From contig OZ260072.1 of assembly GCA_965284315.1 (NCBI GenBank), positions 2,914,001 through 2,978,000 of the forward strand: a stretch of 64,000 bases of DNA, read 5' to 3'. The DNA comes from PCRC01 sp017848435 (GTDB taxonomy: Bacteria; Pseudomonadota; Gammaproteobacteria; Burkholderiales; Burkholderiaceae_C). The position numbers and the translations under genes are program-made. The notes below the pieces were generated by a model. That model had not been told where the DNA came from. It saw only the letters and a list, made by a program, of their open reading frames with translations, and ran no database searches. Positions 7,790 to 16,169 of this stretch are shown here, one piece after another; within the stretch, counting starts at the first letter, position 1; each line of letters opens with the position of its first letter.

Positions 7790-8449
7790 ATGAACAACAA
7801 TCTGATCCTGGTGGACGACCATGCCGTGGTGCGTGCGGGCTATCGCCGTTTGCTCGAAACCGAGCCCGACCTGACCATCGTCGGTGAATGCGGGAATGCC
7901 GAGGAAGCTCTGGCGTTGCTGGCCCGCCAGCCTTGCTGCCTGCTCGTACTGGATGCCAGCTTGCCCGGCAAGAGTGGTCTGGATTTGCTGCGCAGGGTGA
8001 CGCTGCGCTGGCCGGAATTGCCGGTGCTGATGTTCTCGATGCACGAATACCCCAGCGTGGCGGCCCAGGCGCTGCGGCTGGGTGCACGGGGCTACGTCAC
8101 CAAGGCCAGCGATTCGCAGACACTGGTGCAGGCCGTGCGCCATGTGCTGGCCGGCAAGGTGTTCCTCTCGCCCGACATCATGATGTCGCTGCCGGAGTTT
8201 CTGGGTGCCGCGCGCAACACCATCCAGCGCCTTGGGCTGGGGCCGCGCGAGCTGGATGTGGTGCGTTTGTTGTCGGAGGGCCGAACCCTGTCGGACACCG
8301 CGCTGAGCATGGGCATCAGCAGCAAAACGGTCAGCAACTACCTGAGCCAGATCAAAAGCAAGCTCGCCCTCAACACCGATTTCGAACTGGCTTTCTGGGC
8401 CTGGGCCAACGGGGTGGCGAGCGCACCGCCACAGCTCGGCGACAGCTGA
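7790..8449 (+). CDS. LuxR/NarL-type response regulator, probable regulator of the PQQ dehydrogenase cluster
   Basis: 219 residues. The N-terminal receiver has D9/D10, phospho-acceptor D55 (LVLDASLPG) and K105 (GYVTKA). The C-terminal LuxR-type helix-turn-helix spans about 148-195 (LGPRELDVVRLLSEG, SSKTVSNYLSQIKSKL). It is transcribed divergently from the PQQ dehydrogenase. LuxR-type regulators such as AgmR/ExaE/PedR control quinoprotein alcohol dehydrogenases in Pseudomonas, so the same job is likely here. No histidine kinase gene is adjacent; an unlinked kinase must supply the phosphate. Confidence 0.88.
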   Translation: MNNNLILVDDHAVVRAGYRRLLETEPDLTIVGECGNAEEALALLARQPCCLLVLDASLPGKSGLDLLRRVTLRWPELPVLMFSMHEYPSVAAQALRLGARGYVTKASDSQTLVQAVRHVLAGKVFLSPDIMMSLPEFLGAARNTIQRLGLGPRELDVVRLLSEGRTLSDTALSMGISSKTVSNYLSQIKSKLALNTDFELAFWAWANGVASAPPQLGDS

Positions 8450-8511
8450 CCAGAGACGCCAATGCGGGGCCAAGTGTGTGCCACCGACGCTCCGCAGTAC
8501 ACTGCCGGCCC

Positions 8512-9246
8512 ATGCAACTGCAAGAGATTCTCTATTCCCAGGGTTTTGGCACCCGGCGCGTCTGTGCCGGGTTGGTTCAACAGGGTTTTGTGACGGTAGC
8601 CTGCACAAAACCTGTCGACGCTGCTATGGAATTTGAAGCAAAAGGGCTGGTGTTCACCGTCCAGGGGGTGGCTTGGGAATACCACGAGCCCGCCTACCTG
8701 ATGCTGCACAAACCCGCCGGCACCGAGTGTTCGCAAAAGCCGTCCACCTACCCCAGCATCTACACGCTGCTGCCGTCGCCGCTGCGCCTGCGGCCGCAAA
8801 AAGGGCCAGTGCAGGGTGTGCAGGCGGTAGGGCGGCTCGACCAGGACACCACCGGCCTGCTGCTGCTCACCGACGATGGCAAATTCATCCACCGCATGAG
8901 CTCGCCGCGCCACCACGTGCCCAAGGTTTACGAGGTGACGACCAAACACCCGGTGGACGCAACGCAGGTGCAGCGCCTGCTGGACGGCGTGGTGCTGGAC
9001 GACGACCCGGTTCCGGTGCGCGCAGCGGCCTGCGAGGCCACTGGCAAACACCAGCTGCGGCTGACACTCACCGAAGGCAAGTACCACCAGGTCAAACGCA
9101 TGCTGGCGGCGGTGAGCAACCGGGTGGAGGGCCTGCACCGGTCGAGGATCGGCGAACTGGCACTGCCGGACGACCTGGCGCCTGGCCAATGGCGCTGGTT
9201 GCAGCCACACGAACTCGGCGCCGTGGGTTACCACCCCCCCGCGTGA
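8512..9246 (+). CDS. rsuA: 16S rRNA pseudouridine synthase RsuA
   Basis: 244 residues. An N-terminal S4-like RNA-binding segment (LQEILYSQGFGTRRVCAGLV) precedes the RsuA/RluB-family catalytic domain with GRLDQDTTGLLLLT, whose first Asp is the catalytic residue. KYHQVKRML is the other conserved family motif. RsuA isomerises U516 of 16S rRNA in the small-subunit body. The ATG at 8512 is the first good start; the gene lies 62 bp after the response-regulator gene. Confidence 0.9.
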   Translation: MQLQEILYSQGFGTRRVCAGLVQQGFVTVACTKPVDAAMEFEAKGLVFTVQGVAWEYHEPAYLMLHKPAGTECSQKPSTYPSIYTLLPSPLRLRPQKGPVQGVQAVGRLDQDTTGLLLLTDDGKFIHRMSSPRHHVPKVYEVTTKHPVDATQVQRLLDGVVLDDDPVPVRAAACEATGKHQLRLTLTEGKYHQVKRMLAAVSNRVEGLHRSRIGELALPDDLAPGQWRWLQPHELGAVGYHPPA

Positions 9247-9327
9247 CGCGTGACCGACAACGCCCAATCAGGGCACGGCACGGCTACACTTCCGGGCTCG
9301 TACCAACCCTTGCAAAGCACCTTTTTT

Positions 9328-10305
9328 GTGAACCGCATCTTGAAGTTTCTGGCTGGCGCCATGGCCTTGTGGGCCGCTGTGGGCAGTGCCCAGGCCGCCG
9401 CGCCCATTTTTGTCCTCAACTCGCTGGACGCGTCGGTGAGCGTGATCGACCCGGTGACGCTGGAGGAAACGCGGCGGTTCACCACGGGCAAGGAGCCCCA
9501 CCACCTTTACCTGACACCTGACGAAAAATCGCTGGTGGTGGCCAACGCGTTGGGCGACTCCCTGACCTTCATCGACCCCCGAACGGCCGAAGTCCAGCGT
9601 GAAATCCGGGGCATTCTGGACCCCTACCACCTGCGTTTCACGCCCGACATGAAGTGGTTTGTCACCACCGCCAACCGGCTGAACCACATCGACTTCTACC
9701 GCTGGGACGGCAAAGACCTGGCGCTGGTCAAACGCGTGAGCACCGGCAAAACGCCCAGCCACCTGTGGATCGACAGCAAAAGCACCCGCGTCTACGCCAC
9801 CATGCAGGACAGCGACGAACTGGTGGCAATCGACATTGCCACCCAGACCATTGTGTGGCGCATGGGCACTGGCAAGATTCCGGCCGACGTGTTCGGCACC
9901 CCCGACGACCGCCTGATCCTGGTGGCCCTGACCGGTGGTGACAGCGTGGAGGTGTTCGACGTCTCGGGCGCCCAGCCGGTGCTGCAGAAAAAAATCAAGA
10001 CCGGGGAGGGTGCCCACGCCTTCCGCAGTGTTGGGGACAAGCGCCATGTGTATGTCAGCAACCGCGTGGCCAACACCGTCAGCAAGATCGACACCCAGAC
10101 CCTGACGGTGGTGGACAGCTTTCCGGTGCCCGGTGGGCCAGATTGCATGGACGTGTCGGCCGATGGCAAGACGCTCTATGTCGGTTCGCGCTGGGCGCGC
10201 AAGCTGTCGGTGGTCGATATTGCCTCGCGCAAGGTGGTGCGCCAGGTCAACGTAGGAAAGTCGCCCCATGGGGTCTGGACGCTCGACCACGCACCGCGCC
10301 AGTAG
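9328..10305 (+). CDS. Exported YVTN-type beta-propeller protein
   Basis: 325 residues from the GTG at 9328, chosen because it places a clean signal peptide (VNRILKFLAGAMALWAAVGSAQA) at the N-terminus. The upstream in-frame extension has no such feature. The mature part is built of ~40-residue YVTN/cytochrome-D1-like propeller repeats (VLNSLDASVSVIDPVT, VANALGDSLTFIDPRT, VSNRVANTVSKIDTQT, VGSRWARKLSVVDIAS). It is periplasmic. The function of this family member is not known; it overlaps the following deacetylase gene by 38 bp, suggesting linked expression. Confidence 0.82.
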   Translation: MNRILKFLAGAMALWAAVGSAQAAAPIFVLNSLDASVSVIDPVTLEETRRFTTGKEPHHLYLTPDEKSLVVANALGDSLTFIDPRTAEVQREIRGILDPYHLRFTPDMKWFVTTANRLNHIDFYRWDGKDLALVKRVSTGKTPSHLWIDSKSTRVYATMQDSDELVAIDIATQTIVWRMGTGKIPADVFGTPDDRLILVALTGGDSVEVFDVSGAQPVLQKKIKTGEGAHAFRSVGDKRHVYVSNRVANTVSKIDTQTLTVVDSFPVPGGPDCMDVSADGKTLYVGSRWARKLSVVDIASRKVVRQVNVGKSPHGVWTLDHAPRQ

Positions 10306-11092
10306 CGCGGCCCTGGTGGGCGCGCTGCTGTGCCTGCCTTTTGCCGCCCCGGCCAACACACCACCTGCCGCCTGTGACAAACCGGTCTACCTGACGGTGG
10401 ACACCGGCCACATGGGCGTGGCCGACCTGTTTGCCGAGGTGCTCCAGCGGCACCAGGTCAAAGTGACCTTTTTTCTGGCCAACGAAACCACGCTCACCGG
10501 CGGCACCTCGCTGGACGACCAATGGGCGCCCTGGTGGCGCGCCCGGGCCGCCGAAGGCCACGCCTTTGCCTCCCACACCTGGGACCACGGCTACTGGCGC
10601 GCGGACCTGCCCGGCCCGCAGTTCCGCATCCGCCAGACCTTCGGACCGAACGCCAACCAGACCGAAACCTGGTCGGCCCAGCGCTACTGCGACGAACTGC
10701 AACGGCCTGCACAACGCCTCAAAGCCATGACCGGCGTGGCCATGCTGCCACTGTTCCGTGCGCCTGGCGGCAAGACATCGCCTGCCTTGCTGGCGGCCAC
10801 CCGGCAGTGCGGCTACCAGCATGTGGGCTGGTCAGACGCCGGTTTTCTCGGCGACGAGCTGCCCAGCGACCGCTACCCGAACGCCCAGTTGCTGGCCAAG
10901 GCCCTGCGCGACATCCGCCCCGGCGATATTCTGCTGGCACACCTCGGCATCTGGTCCCGCCAGGACCCCTGGGCGCCGGCCGCGCTGGAGCCCTTGGTCC
11001 GTGGTCTGAAAGCCAAAGGCTATTGTTTTGCCACGCTGCAGCAGCACCCCGCCTACACCGCCTGGCTTGCACCCAAGCCGGCCAACCGTTGA
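10268..11092 (+). CDS. Polysaccharide deacetylase (NodB) family protein, exported, variant metal motif
   Basis: 274 residues with a signal peptide (hydrophobic about 13-29). The NodB-homology region starts with YLTVDTGH, where most members have TFDDGP, so the second Asp (zinc ligand in active enzymes) is Thr here. The later HTWDHGYW corresponds to the H-x-x-x-H motif (HS/TxxH), and FRAPGG matches motif 3. Substrate may be a cell-surface or imported carbohydrate. Start overlaps the propeller gene by 38 bp. Whether the variant first motif still supports catalysis is open. Confidence 0.78.
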   Translation: MGSGRSTTHRASSAALVGALLCLPFAAPANTPPAACDKPVYLTVDTGHMGVADLFAEVLQRHQVKVTFFLANETTLTGGTSLDDQWAPWWRARAAEGHAFASHTWDHGYWRADLPGPQFRIRQTFGPNANQTETWSAQRYCDELQRPAQRLKAMTGVAMLPLFRAPGGKTSPALLAATRQCGYQHVGWSDAGFLGDELPSDRYPNAQLLAKALRDIRPGDILLAHLGIWSRQDPWAPAALEPLVRGLKAKGYCFATLQQHPAYTAWLAPKPANR

Positions 11093-11104
11093 CCTCCCAC
11101 CGAC

Positions 11105-12115
11105 ATGGACACCCTGACCACCTTGTTTTCCACTGCGCAGCAAACCCTGTTTGAAGCCGTGGTGCAGCCGCTGGTGTTTGCCGCCGGTGAGGGCGGCCTG
11201 CTGGAAGACGCCTTTGACGCCACCGGCTGGTTGCTGGTGGGCCTGCTGCAACTCGCGGTGCTGCTGCTGGTGATTGCCCCCCTGCAGCGTTGGCGGCCGG
11301 TGGAGGCGGTCACCGACCGGCCAGAGATCCGCACCGATGTGCTTTACACGCTGATCCACCGACTCGGGCTGTTCCGGCTGGCGCTCTTTTTCACGCTCGA
11401 CCCGTTGGCCGATGCGTTGTTCGGCGCCTTGCGCGCAGAAGGCATTGGCACCTTGCACCTGGACCAGCTCTGGCCCGGCGTGACCGACCTCGCCTTGGTC
11501 AGCTTCGTGCTGTATTTGCTGGTATTCGACTTTGTCGATTACTGGATCCACCGTGGCCAGCACCACTGGAACTGGTGGTGGTCGCTGCACGCGTTGCACC
11601 ACTCCCAGCGGCAGATGACGATGTGGAGCGACAACCGCAACCACCTGCTGGACGATGTGTTGCGCGACACCATCATGGTGTTGGTGGCGCAGGCCATTGG
11701 TGTGGGCCCTGGCCAGTTCGTCGCGCTGGTGGCTTTCACCCAGCTCAGCGAGAGTTTCCAGCACGCCAACGTGCGGGTCTGGTTTGGCCGCGTGGGCGAG
11801 CGGCTGTGGATCAGCCCGCGTTTTCACCGCCTGCACCACAGCATCGGCCTGGGACACGAGTCTCCGCTCAAACAAACCACCGCCACTGCGGGGGGCAGCA
11901 AGGACGTGCCACCACCGAGCGTGGGGGCCCGTCTCGGTGGACACAACTTTGGGGTGTTGCTGCCGTGGTGGGACATGCTGTTCAGAACCGGCAACTTTGA
12001 ATACCGCTTCGACCCCACCGGCATCCGCGACCAGGCCGAGCAGGGACGGGACTACGGGCGAGGCTTCTGGCGCCAGCAATGGCTCGGGCTCAAACGCCTG
12101 GCAGGGCGCGCCTGA
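11105..12115 (+). CDS. Sterol desaturase/fatty acid hydroxylase superfamily membrane protein
   Basis: 336 residues with several transmembrane segments (about 38-58 and 120-140 among them). The di-iron histidine clusters of the superfamily are present: HRGQHH and HALHHS in the first half, and FHRLHHS later. Such enzymes hydroxylate or desaturate lipids at the membrane. The bacterial substrate cannot be named from sequence. It starts 12 bp after the deacetylase gene, so it is likely in the same transcript. Confidence 0.85.
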   Translation: MDTLTTLFSTAQQTLFEAVVQPLVFAAGEGGLLEDAFDATGWLLVGLLQLAVLLLVIAPLQRWRPVEAVTDRPEIRTDVLYTLIHRLGLFRLALFFTLDPLADALFGALRAEGIGTLHLDQLWPGVTDLALVSFVLYLLVFDFVDYWIHRGQHHWNWWWSLHALHHSQRQMTMWSDNRNHLLDDVLRDTIMVLVAQAIGVGPGQFVALVAFTQLSESFQHANVRVWFGRVGERLWISPRFHRLHHSIGLGHESPLKQTTATAGGSKDVPPPSVGARLGGHNFGVLLPWWDMLFRTGNFEYRFDPTGIRDQAEQGRDYGRGFWRQQWLGLKRLAGRA

Positions 12116-12181
12116 CGCACGGTTACACAGCATTCGGCGGCCTGTCATGCCGCGCCCATTTGATCGGGGTATGCTTCACCC

Positions 12182-13069
12182 ATGAAGCAGATGTTTGATT
12201 CTTTCTGGCGTGCCACGGCTTACTGCCTGCACCCCAGGGTGATTGGTCTCTCCTTCCTGCCCCTGGTACTGATGGCGGTGCTGGCGCTGGGGCTGGGTTA
12301 CTTTTTCTGGGAACCGGCGATCGAGTCGGTCCGCCTGTCGCTGGACGACTCGGCCTTGCTCAACACGCTGTGGGGCTGGCTGCAGGGCATGGGTCTGGCC
12401 AACCTCAAAACCGTGCTGGCGCCGCTGATCGTGATTTTTGCGGTCACACCGGTGATCGTGGTGCTCTCGTTGCTGGTGGTGGCGGTGCTGATGACCCCCA
12501 CGCTGGTCTCGCTGGTGGCCGAACGGCGCTTCCCGCTGCTGGAACGCAAAAAGGGGGGCTCGCTGGTGGTCAGCCTGTTGTGGTCACTCGGCTCCACGCT
12601 GCTGGCGGTGATTGCGCTGGTGGTGTCCATTCCACTCTGGCTGGTGCCGCCGCTCATTTTGATCCTGCCGCCACTGATCTGGGGCTGGCTCACCTACCGG
12701 GTGATGGCGTTTGACGCTTTGTCGGACCACGCGAGTGCCGAGGAACGGCGCGAAATCTTGCGCCAGCACCGCGGCGCGCTGCTGGGCATTGGCATCGTCA
12801 CCGGTTACCTCGGTGCGGCCCCCAGCCTGTTGTGGGCGTCTGGCGCGCTGTTCGCAGCCGCTTTCGTGATCCTGGTGCCGCTGGCGATCTGGATCTACAC
12901 ACTGGTGTTTGCATTTTCCTCGCTCTGGTTTTCGCACTACTGCCTGGCCGCGCTGGAAACCCTGCGGGCCGAAAAGGCGCTGCTCGCGCAAGCGCCGCTG
13001 CATCCAGAGCCACCCACCCTGACCCATGACGACACCGGCCACGCCCCACACGCTCTCCCGCCCACTTGA
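12182..13069 (+). CDS. EI24/CysZ-like integral membrane protein
   Basis: 295 residues with about five to six hydrophobic segments (roughly 22-42, 80-105, 140-185, 210-230, 232-260). The N-terminal MKQMFDSFWRATAYCLHPRVI fits the EI24 (PF07264) family, which includes the sulfate permease CysZ. The role here is unknown. The 3' end overlaps the molybdopterin-binding-protein gene by 44 bp. Confidence 0.75.
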   Translation: MKQMFDSFWRATAYCLHPRVIGLSFLPLVLMAVLALGLGYFFWEPAIESVRLSLDDSALLNTLWGWLQGMGLANLKTVLAPLIVIFAVTPVIVVLSLLVVAVLMTPTLVSLVAERRFPLLERKKGGSLVVSLLWSLGSTLLAVIALVVSIPLWLVPPLILILPPLIWGWLTYRVMAFDALSDHASAEERREILRQHRGALLGIGIVTGYLGAAPSLLWASGALFAAAFVILVPLAIWIYTLVFAFSSLWFSHYCLAALETLRAEKALLAQAPLHPEPPTLTHDDTGHAPHALPPT

Positions 13070-13871
13070 CACGCCAGAGACGGTCGGCCTCGTCATCATT
13101 GGCGACGAGATCCTGTCCGGCAAGCGGGCCGACAAACACTTGGCCAAGGGCATCGAGTTGCTGCAAGCGCGTGGCCTGCAACTCGGCTACGCCAACTACG
13201 TGGGCGACGTGCCCCAACGCATCACCGCCACGCTCGCGCGGGCCCTGGCGTCGGGTGACCTGGTGTTTTCGTGTGGTGGCATAGGCGCCACGCCCGACGA
13301 CCACACCCGCCAGTGCGCCGCACGGGCCGCCGGGCTGCCACTGGCCCTGCACCCGGAGGCCGAAGCGCTGATCCGCGAACGCATGCAGGACACCGCCCGG
13401 GAACAGGGCGTCGCCTATGAGCCTGACCGTGCCGACAATGTCCACCGCCTCAACATGGGCGTGTTTCCCGAAGGCGCGCGCATCATTCCCAACCCGTTCA
13501 ACAAGATTCCTGGGTTCAGCCTGGGCCATGTGCACTTCCTGCCCGGGTTTCCGGTGATGGCCTGGCCGATGATGGCCTGGGTGCTCGACACCCATTACCC
13601 GCACCTGTTCCAGCGCCATGCGCAGGTGGAAAAATCGGTCATTGTGATGGGGTCGATGGAGGCCACCCTGACACCACTGATGGAGGACATCGAGCGCCAG
13701 TTCAACCCCGTGCGGGTGTTCAGCCTGCCCAGTGTGGACCACCCCGCATACGGCCGCCACATCGAATTGGGGGTCAAAGGCCCGCCGGCCACGGTGGATG
13801 CCGCCTACGCCGCACTGCTGGCTGGACTGGCTGCGTTCGGTGTGTCGCTAGGCCCAGAGTTGGTGCGTTGA
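13026..13871 (+). CDS. CinA-like/MoCF_biosynth domain protein (molybdopterin-binding)
   Basis: 281 residues. Residues about 17-185 form a MoCF_biosynth domain: VGLVIIGDEILSGKRADKH and FSCGGIGATPDDHTRQC are the conserved nucleotide/pterin-binding segments of CinA and MogA/MoeA relatives. It lacks the C-terminal CinA deamidase domain, so it is the short stand-alone type. The start overlaps the EI24 gene by 44 bp. The stop codon abuts the first NtrC site of the glnA promoter region. Confidence 0.83.
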   Translation: MTTPATPHTLSRPLDTPETVGLVIIGDEILSGKRADKHLAKGIELLQARGLQLGYANYVGDVPQRITATLARALASGDLVFSCGGIGATPDDHTRQCAARAAGLPLALHPEAEALIRERMQDTAREQGVAYEPDRADNVHRLNMGVFPEGARIIPNPFNKIPGFSLGHVHFLPGFPVMAWPMMAWVLDTHYPHLFQRHAQVEKSVIVMGSMEATLTPLMEDIERQFNPVRVFSLPSVDHPAYGRHIELGVKGPPATVDAAYAALLAGLAAFGVSLGPELVR

Positions 13872-13888
13872 TGCATTGTTTTGGTGCA
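13872..13888 (+). promoter_or_regulatory. NtrC-binding site 1 upstream of glnA
   Basis: TGCATTGTTTTGGTGCA, close to the NtrC consensus TGCACCA-N3-TGGTGCA; the right half is exact. It lies about 140-155 bp upstream of the sigma-54 promoter, a usual enhancer position. Confidence 0.72.
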
Positions 13889-13909
13889 TTCAATTCAAGC
13901 CGAGGAATT

Positions 13910-13926
13910 CGCATCCAATTGGTGCG
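13910..13926 (+). promoter_or_regulatory. NtrC-binding site 2 upstream of glnA
   Basis: CGCATCCAATTGGTGCG, a near-palindromic NtrC-like site centred 38 bp from site 1 and about 100-115 bp upstream of the -24 element. Paired sites allow NtrC oligomer formation. Confidence 0.68.
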
Positions 13927-14025
13927 TTTCAGGCGCTCCTGTGAACAAGCCTTGTTGCGGCCGCGAGAACACGCCCAAACTCAGGGCAAAATACGCGTTG
14001 CCGATCCAATGCCGTGCTTTTGTCA

Positions 14026-14041
14026 TGGCACAAAAACTGCA
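14026..14041 (+). promoter_or_regulatory. Sigma-54 promoter of glnA
   Basis: TGGCACAAAAACTGCA matches the -24/-12 consensus TGGCACRN4TTGCW at all fixed positions except one (C for T before TGC). GG and GC have the required spacing. Transcription would start near 14052, about 38 nt before the glnA ATG. Together with the two NtrC sites this shows nitrogen-limited control by NtrBC, encoded just downstream. Confidence 0.85.
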
Positions 14042-14089
14042 TCCTCAACATTGCAGTCCATTTTTTAACTACGCACCCAGGAGAACTTG

Positions 14090-15505
14090 ATGGCAAAGAC
14101 CGTCGCAGACGTGATGAAGATGGTGAAAGAGAACGAGGTCAAGTTTGTTGACTTCCGTTTCACCGACACCCGTGGCAAAGAACAACACGTCACCGTGCCC
14201 GTGTCGCACTTCGACGAAGACAAATTTGTCTCCGGCCATGCGTTTGACGGTTCGTCCATCGCCGGCTGGAAGGGCATCGAAGCCTCGGACATGCAACTCA
14301 TGCCCGACGCCGCCACCGCTGTGATCGACCCATTCTTTGAAGAACCCACCATCAACCTGACCTGCGACGTGGTCGAGCCTGCCGACGGCAAGCCCTACGA
14401 CCGCGACCCCCGCTCGATCGCCAAGAAAGCCGAAGCCTACCTCAAGGCCTCCGGTCTCGGCGACACCGCCTACTTCGGTCCAGAACCCGAATTCTTCATT
14501 TTTGACGACGTGCGCTGGGGCGTCGACATGTCCGGCTGTTTCGTCAAGATCGGTTCGGAAGAGGCTTCCTGGAGCACCAGCAAGGTGTTTGAAGGCGGCA
14601 ACCATGGCCACCGTCCCACCGTCAAGGGCGGCTACTTCCCCGTGCCACCGGTCGACTCGATGCAAGACCTGCGCGCCGAGATCTCCCTCGTGCTCGAGTC
14701 GCTGGGCATCCCGGTTGAAGTGTTCCACCACGAAGTGGCGGGCGCCGGACAGAACGAAATCGGCACCAAGTTCAGCACGCTGGTCGAGCGCGCCGACTGG
14801 ACGCAAAAACTCAAGTACGTGATCTGGAACGTCTGCCACTCCTATGGCAAAACGGCCACCTTCATGCCCAAGCCCATCGTGGGCGACAACGGTTCCGGCA
14901 TGCACGTCCACCAGTCGGTCTGGAAAGACGGCAAGAACCTGTTCGCCGGTGACGGCTACGCCGGCCTGAGCGAGTACGCGCTGTACTACATCGGCGGCAT
15001 CATCAAGCACGCCCGCGCGCTGAACGCCATCACCAACCCCGGTACCAACAGCTACAAGCGCCTGGTGCCAGGCTACGAAGCCCCGGTGAAACTGGCCTAC
15101 TCGGCCAAGAACCGCTCGGCCTCGATCCGCATTCCTTTCGTGGCCAACCCCAAGGGTCGCCGCGTCGAAGCGCGTTTCCCCGATCCGCTGATGAACCCTT
15201 ACCTGGGTTTCTCGGCCCTGTTGATGGCCGGTCTGGACGGCGTGGAAAACAAGATCCACCCCGGCGAAGCCGCCACCAAGGACCTGTACCATCTGCCGCC
15301 GGAAGAAGACGCGTTGGTGCCAACCGTGTGCCACAGCCTCGACCAGGCGCTGGACTACCTGGACAAGGGCCGCAGCTTCCTGACCAAGGGCGGTGTCTTC
15401 ACCGACTCGTTCATCGACGCGTACATTGAACTCAAGATGCAGGAAGTCACCCGCTTCCGCATGACGACCCACCCGGTCGAGTTCGACATGTACTACAGCC
15501 TGTAA
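14090..15505 (+). CDS. glnA: Type I glutamine synthetase
   Basis: 471 residues, the normal length of dodecameric GSI. It makes glutamine from glutamate, ammonia and ATP in the cytoplasm. Visible motifs are FDGSSIAGWKGI near the N-terminus, EFFIFDDVRW, the catalytic GAGQNEIGTKF and the adenylylation loop KDLYHLPPEE with Tyr400, the target of GlnE. The ATG at 14090 is preceded by AGGAGA at a good distance; an overlapping TTG one codon earlier is less likely. Expression should be from the sigma-54 promoter at 14026. Confidence 0.97.
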   Translation: MAKTVADVMKMVKENEVKFVDFRFTDTRGKEQHVTVPVSHFDEDKFVSGHAFDGSSIAGWKGIEASDMQLMPDAATAVIDPFFEEPTINLTCDVVEPADGKPYDRDPRSIAKKAEAYLKASGLGDTAYFGPEPEFFIFDDVRWGVDMSGCFVKIGSEEASWSTSKVFEGGNHGHRPTVKGGYFPVPPVDSMQDLRAEISLVLESLGIPVEVFHHEVAGAGQNEIGTKFSTLVERADWTQKLKYVIWNVCHSYGKTATFMPKPIVGDNGSGMHVHQSVWKDGKNLFAGDGYAGLSEYALYYIGGIIKHARALNAITNPGTNSYKRLVPGYEAPVKLAYSAKNRSASIRIPFVANPKGRRVEARFPDPLMNPYLGFSALLMAGLDGVENKIHPGEAATKDLYHLPPEEDALVPTVCHSLDQALDYLDKGRSFLTKGGVFTDSFIDAYIELKMQEVTRFRMTTHPVEFDMYYSL

Positions 15506-15528
15506 GCCCTTCACTGGCTTGCAAGACG

Positions 15529-15557
15529 AAGGACGGCTGATGCCGTCCTTTGTTTTT
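15529..15557 (+). terminator. Rho-independent terminator after glnA
   Basis: 9-bp perfect stem AAGGACGGC / GCCGTCCTT (15529-15537 with 15542-15550), 4-nt loop, then TGTTTTT. It should uncouple glnA from the downstream ntrBC genes, at least partly. Confidence 0.85.
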
Positions 15558-15667
15558 GGGGTCGGGCAGGGTGCTGACAGTGCCGGTATGCCACCGGTTT
15601 TTGTCGGCCTTGCGCGATTGCGGGATACTGCCCCATCGCACACCTTGCGCAAACCACACGCCTACCC

Positions 15668-16159
15668 ATGAAAAGTGCATTTCTGATTTTTTGTCTTGCT
15701 GCTGGCGCCATCACGGCTGGCCACGCTCAGGACACGATTTACCGGTGTGGCAACGAGTACACCAACAACGCGGCAGTGGCCAAGTCACGCGGCTGCAAAA
15801 CGGTCGAAGGCGGCAACGTCACCATCATCCAGGGAACCCGGACGCAACCGGGCAGCCCGGCGGCCATCCGGCAGTCCCAGGGCCCCCGGGTCGATGCGGC
15901 CGAGCAGCGCGCCCGCGACGCCGATTCCCGCGCCATCCTGGAAGCCGAATTGCGCCGGGCCGAAAACCGGCAAAGCGAGTTGGTGAAGGAATACAACAGC
16001 GGCGAGCCTGAAAAGCTTGGCCCCGAACACCGCAACCACCAAAAATACCTGGACCGTGTCGCCGACCTGCAGTCCAGCATTGCGCGCGGCGAAAACGACA
16101 TCGCCAGCCTGCGGCGCGAATTGGGCCGCCTTGGCCCGCCGGCTGGCAAAACGAATTGA
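15668..16159 (+). CDS. Exported protein of unknown function with coiled coil (DUF4124-like N-terminus)
   Basis: 163 residues. The signal peptide (about 1-20, ending GHA) is followed by QDTIYRCGNEYTNN, resembling the short DUF4124 motif, with a second Cys in SRGCKTVEGG. Residues about 75-155 are charged and helical (EQRARDADSRAILEAELRRAENRQ), a probable coiled coil. It lies between glnA and ntrB. No function is known; the periplasmic location is inferred. Confidence 0.72.
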   Translation: MKSAFLIFCLAAGAITAGHAQDTIYRCGNEYTNNAAVAKSRGCKTVEGGNVTIIQGTRTQPGSPAAIRQSQGPRVDAAEQRARDADSRAILEAELRRAENRQSELVKEYNSGEPEKLGPEHRNHQKYLDRVADLQSSIARGENDIASLRRELGRLGPPAGKTN

Positions 16160-16169
16160 ACCAAGCGAA

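Noticed and set aside
8605..8655. Possible repeat-derived segment inside rsuA (GCTGCTATGGAATTTGAAGC)
   Set aside because: Resembles the repeat in composition only; the landmarks AGCC and GTGAAA are missing.
14069..15652. 527-codon frame antisense to glnA
   Set aside because: Antisense shadow with no family features; glnA is unambiguous.
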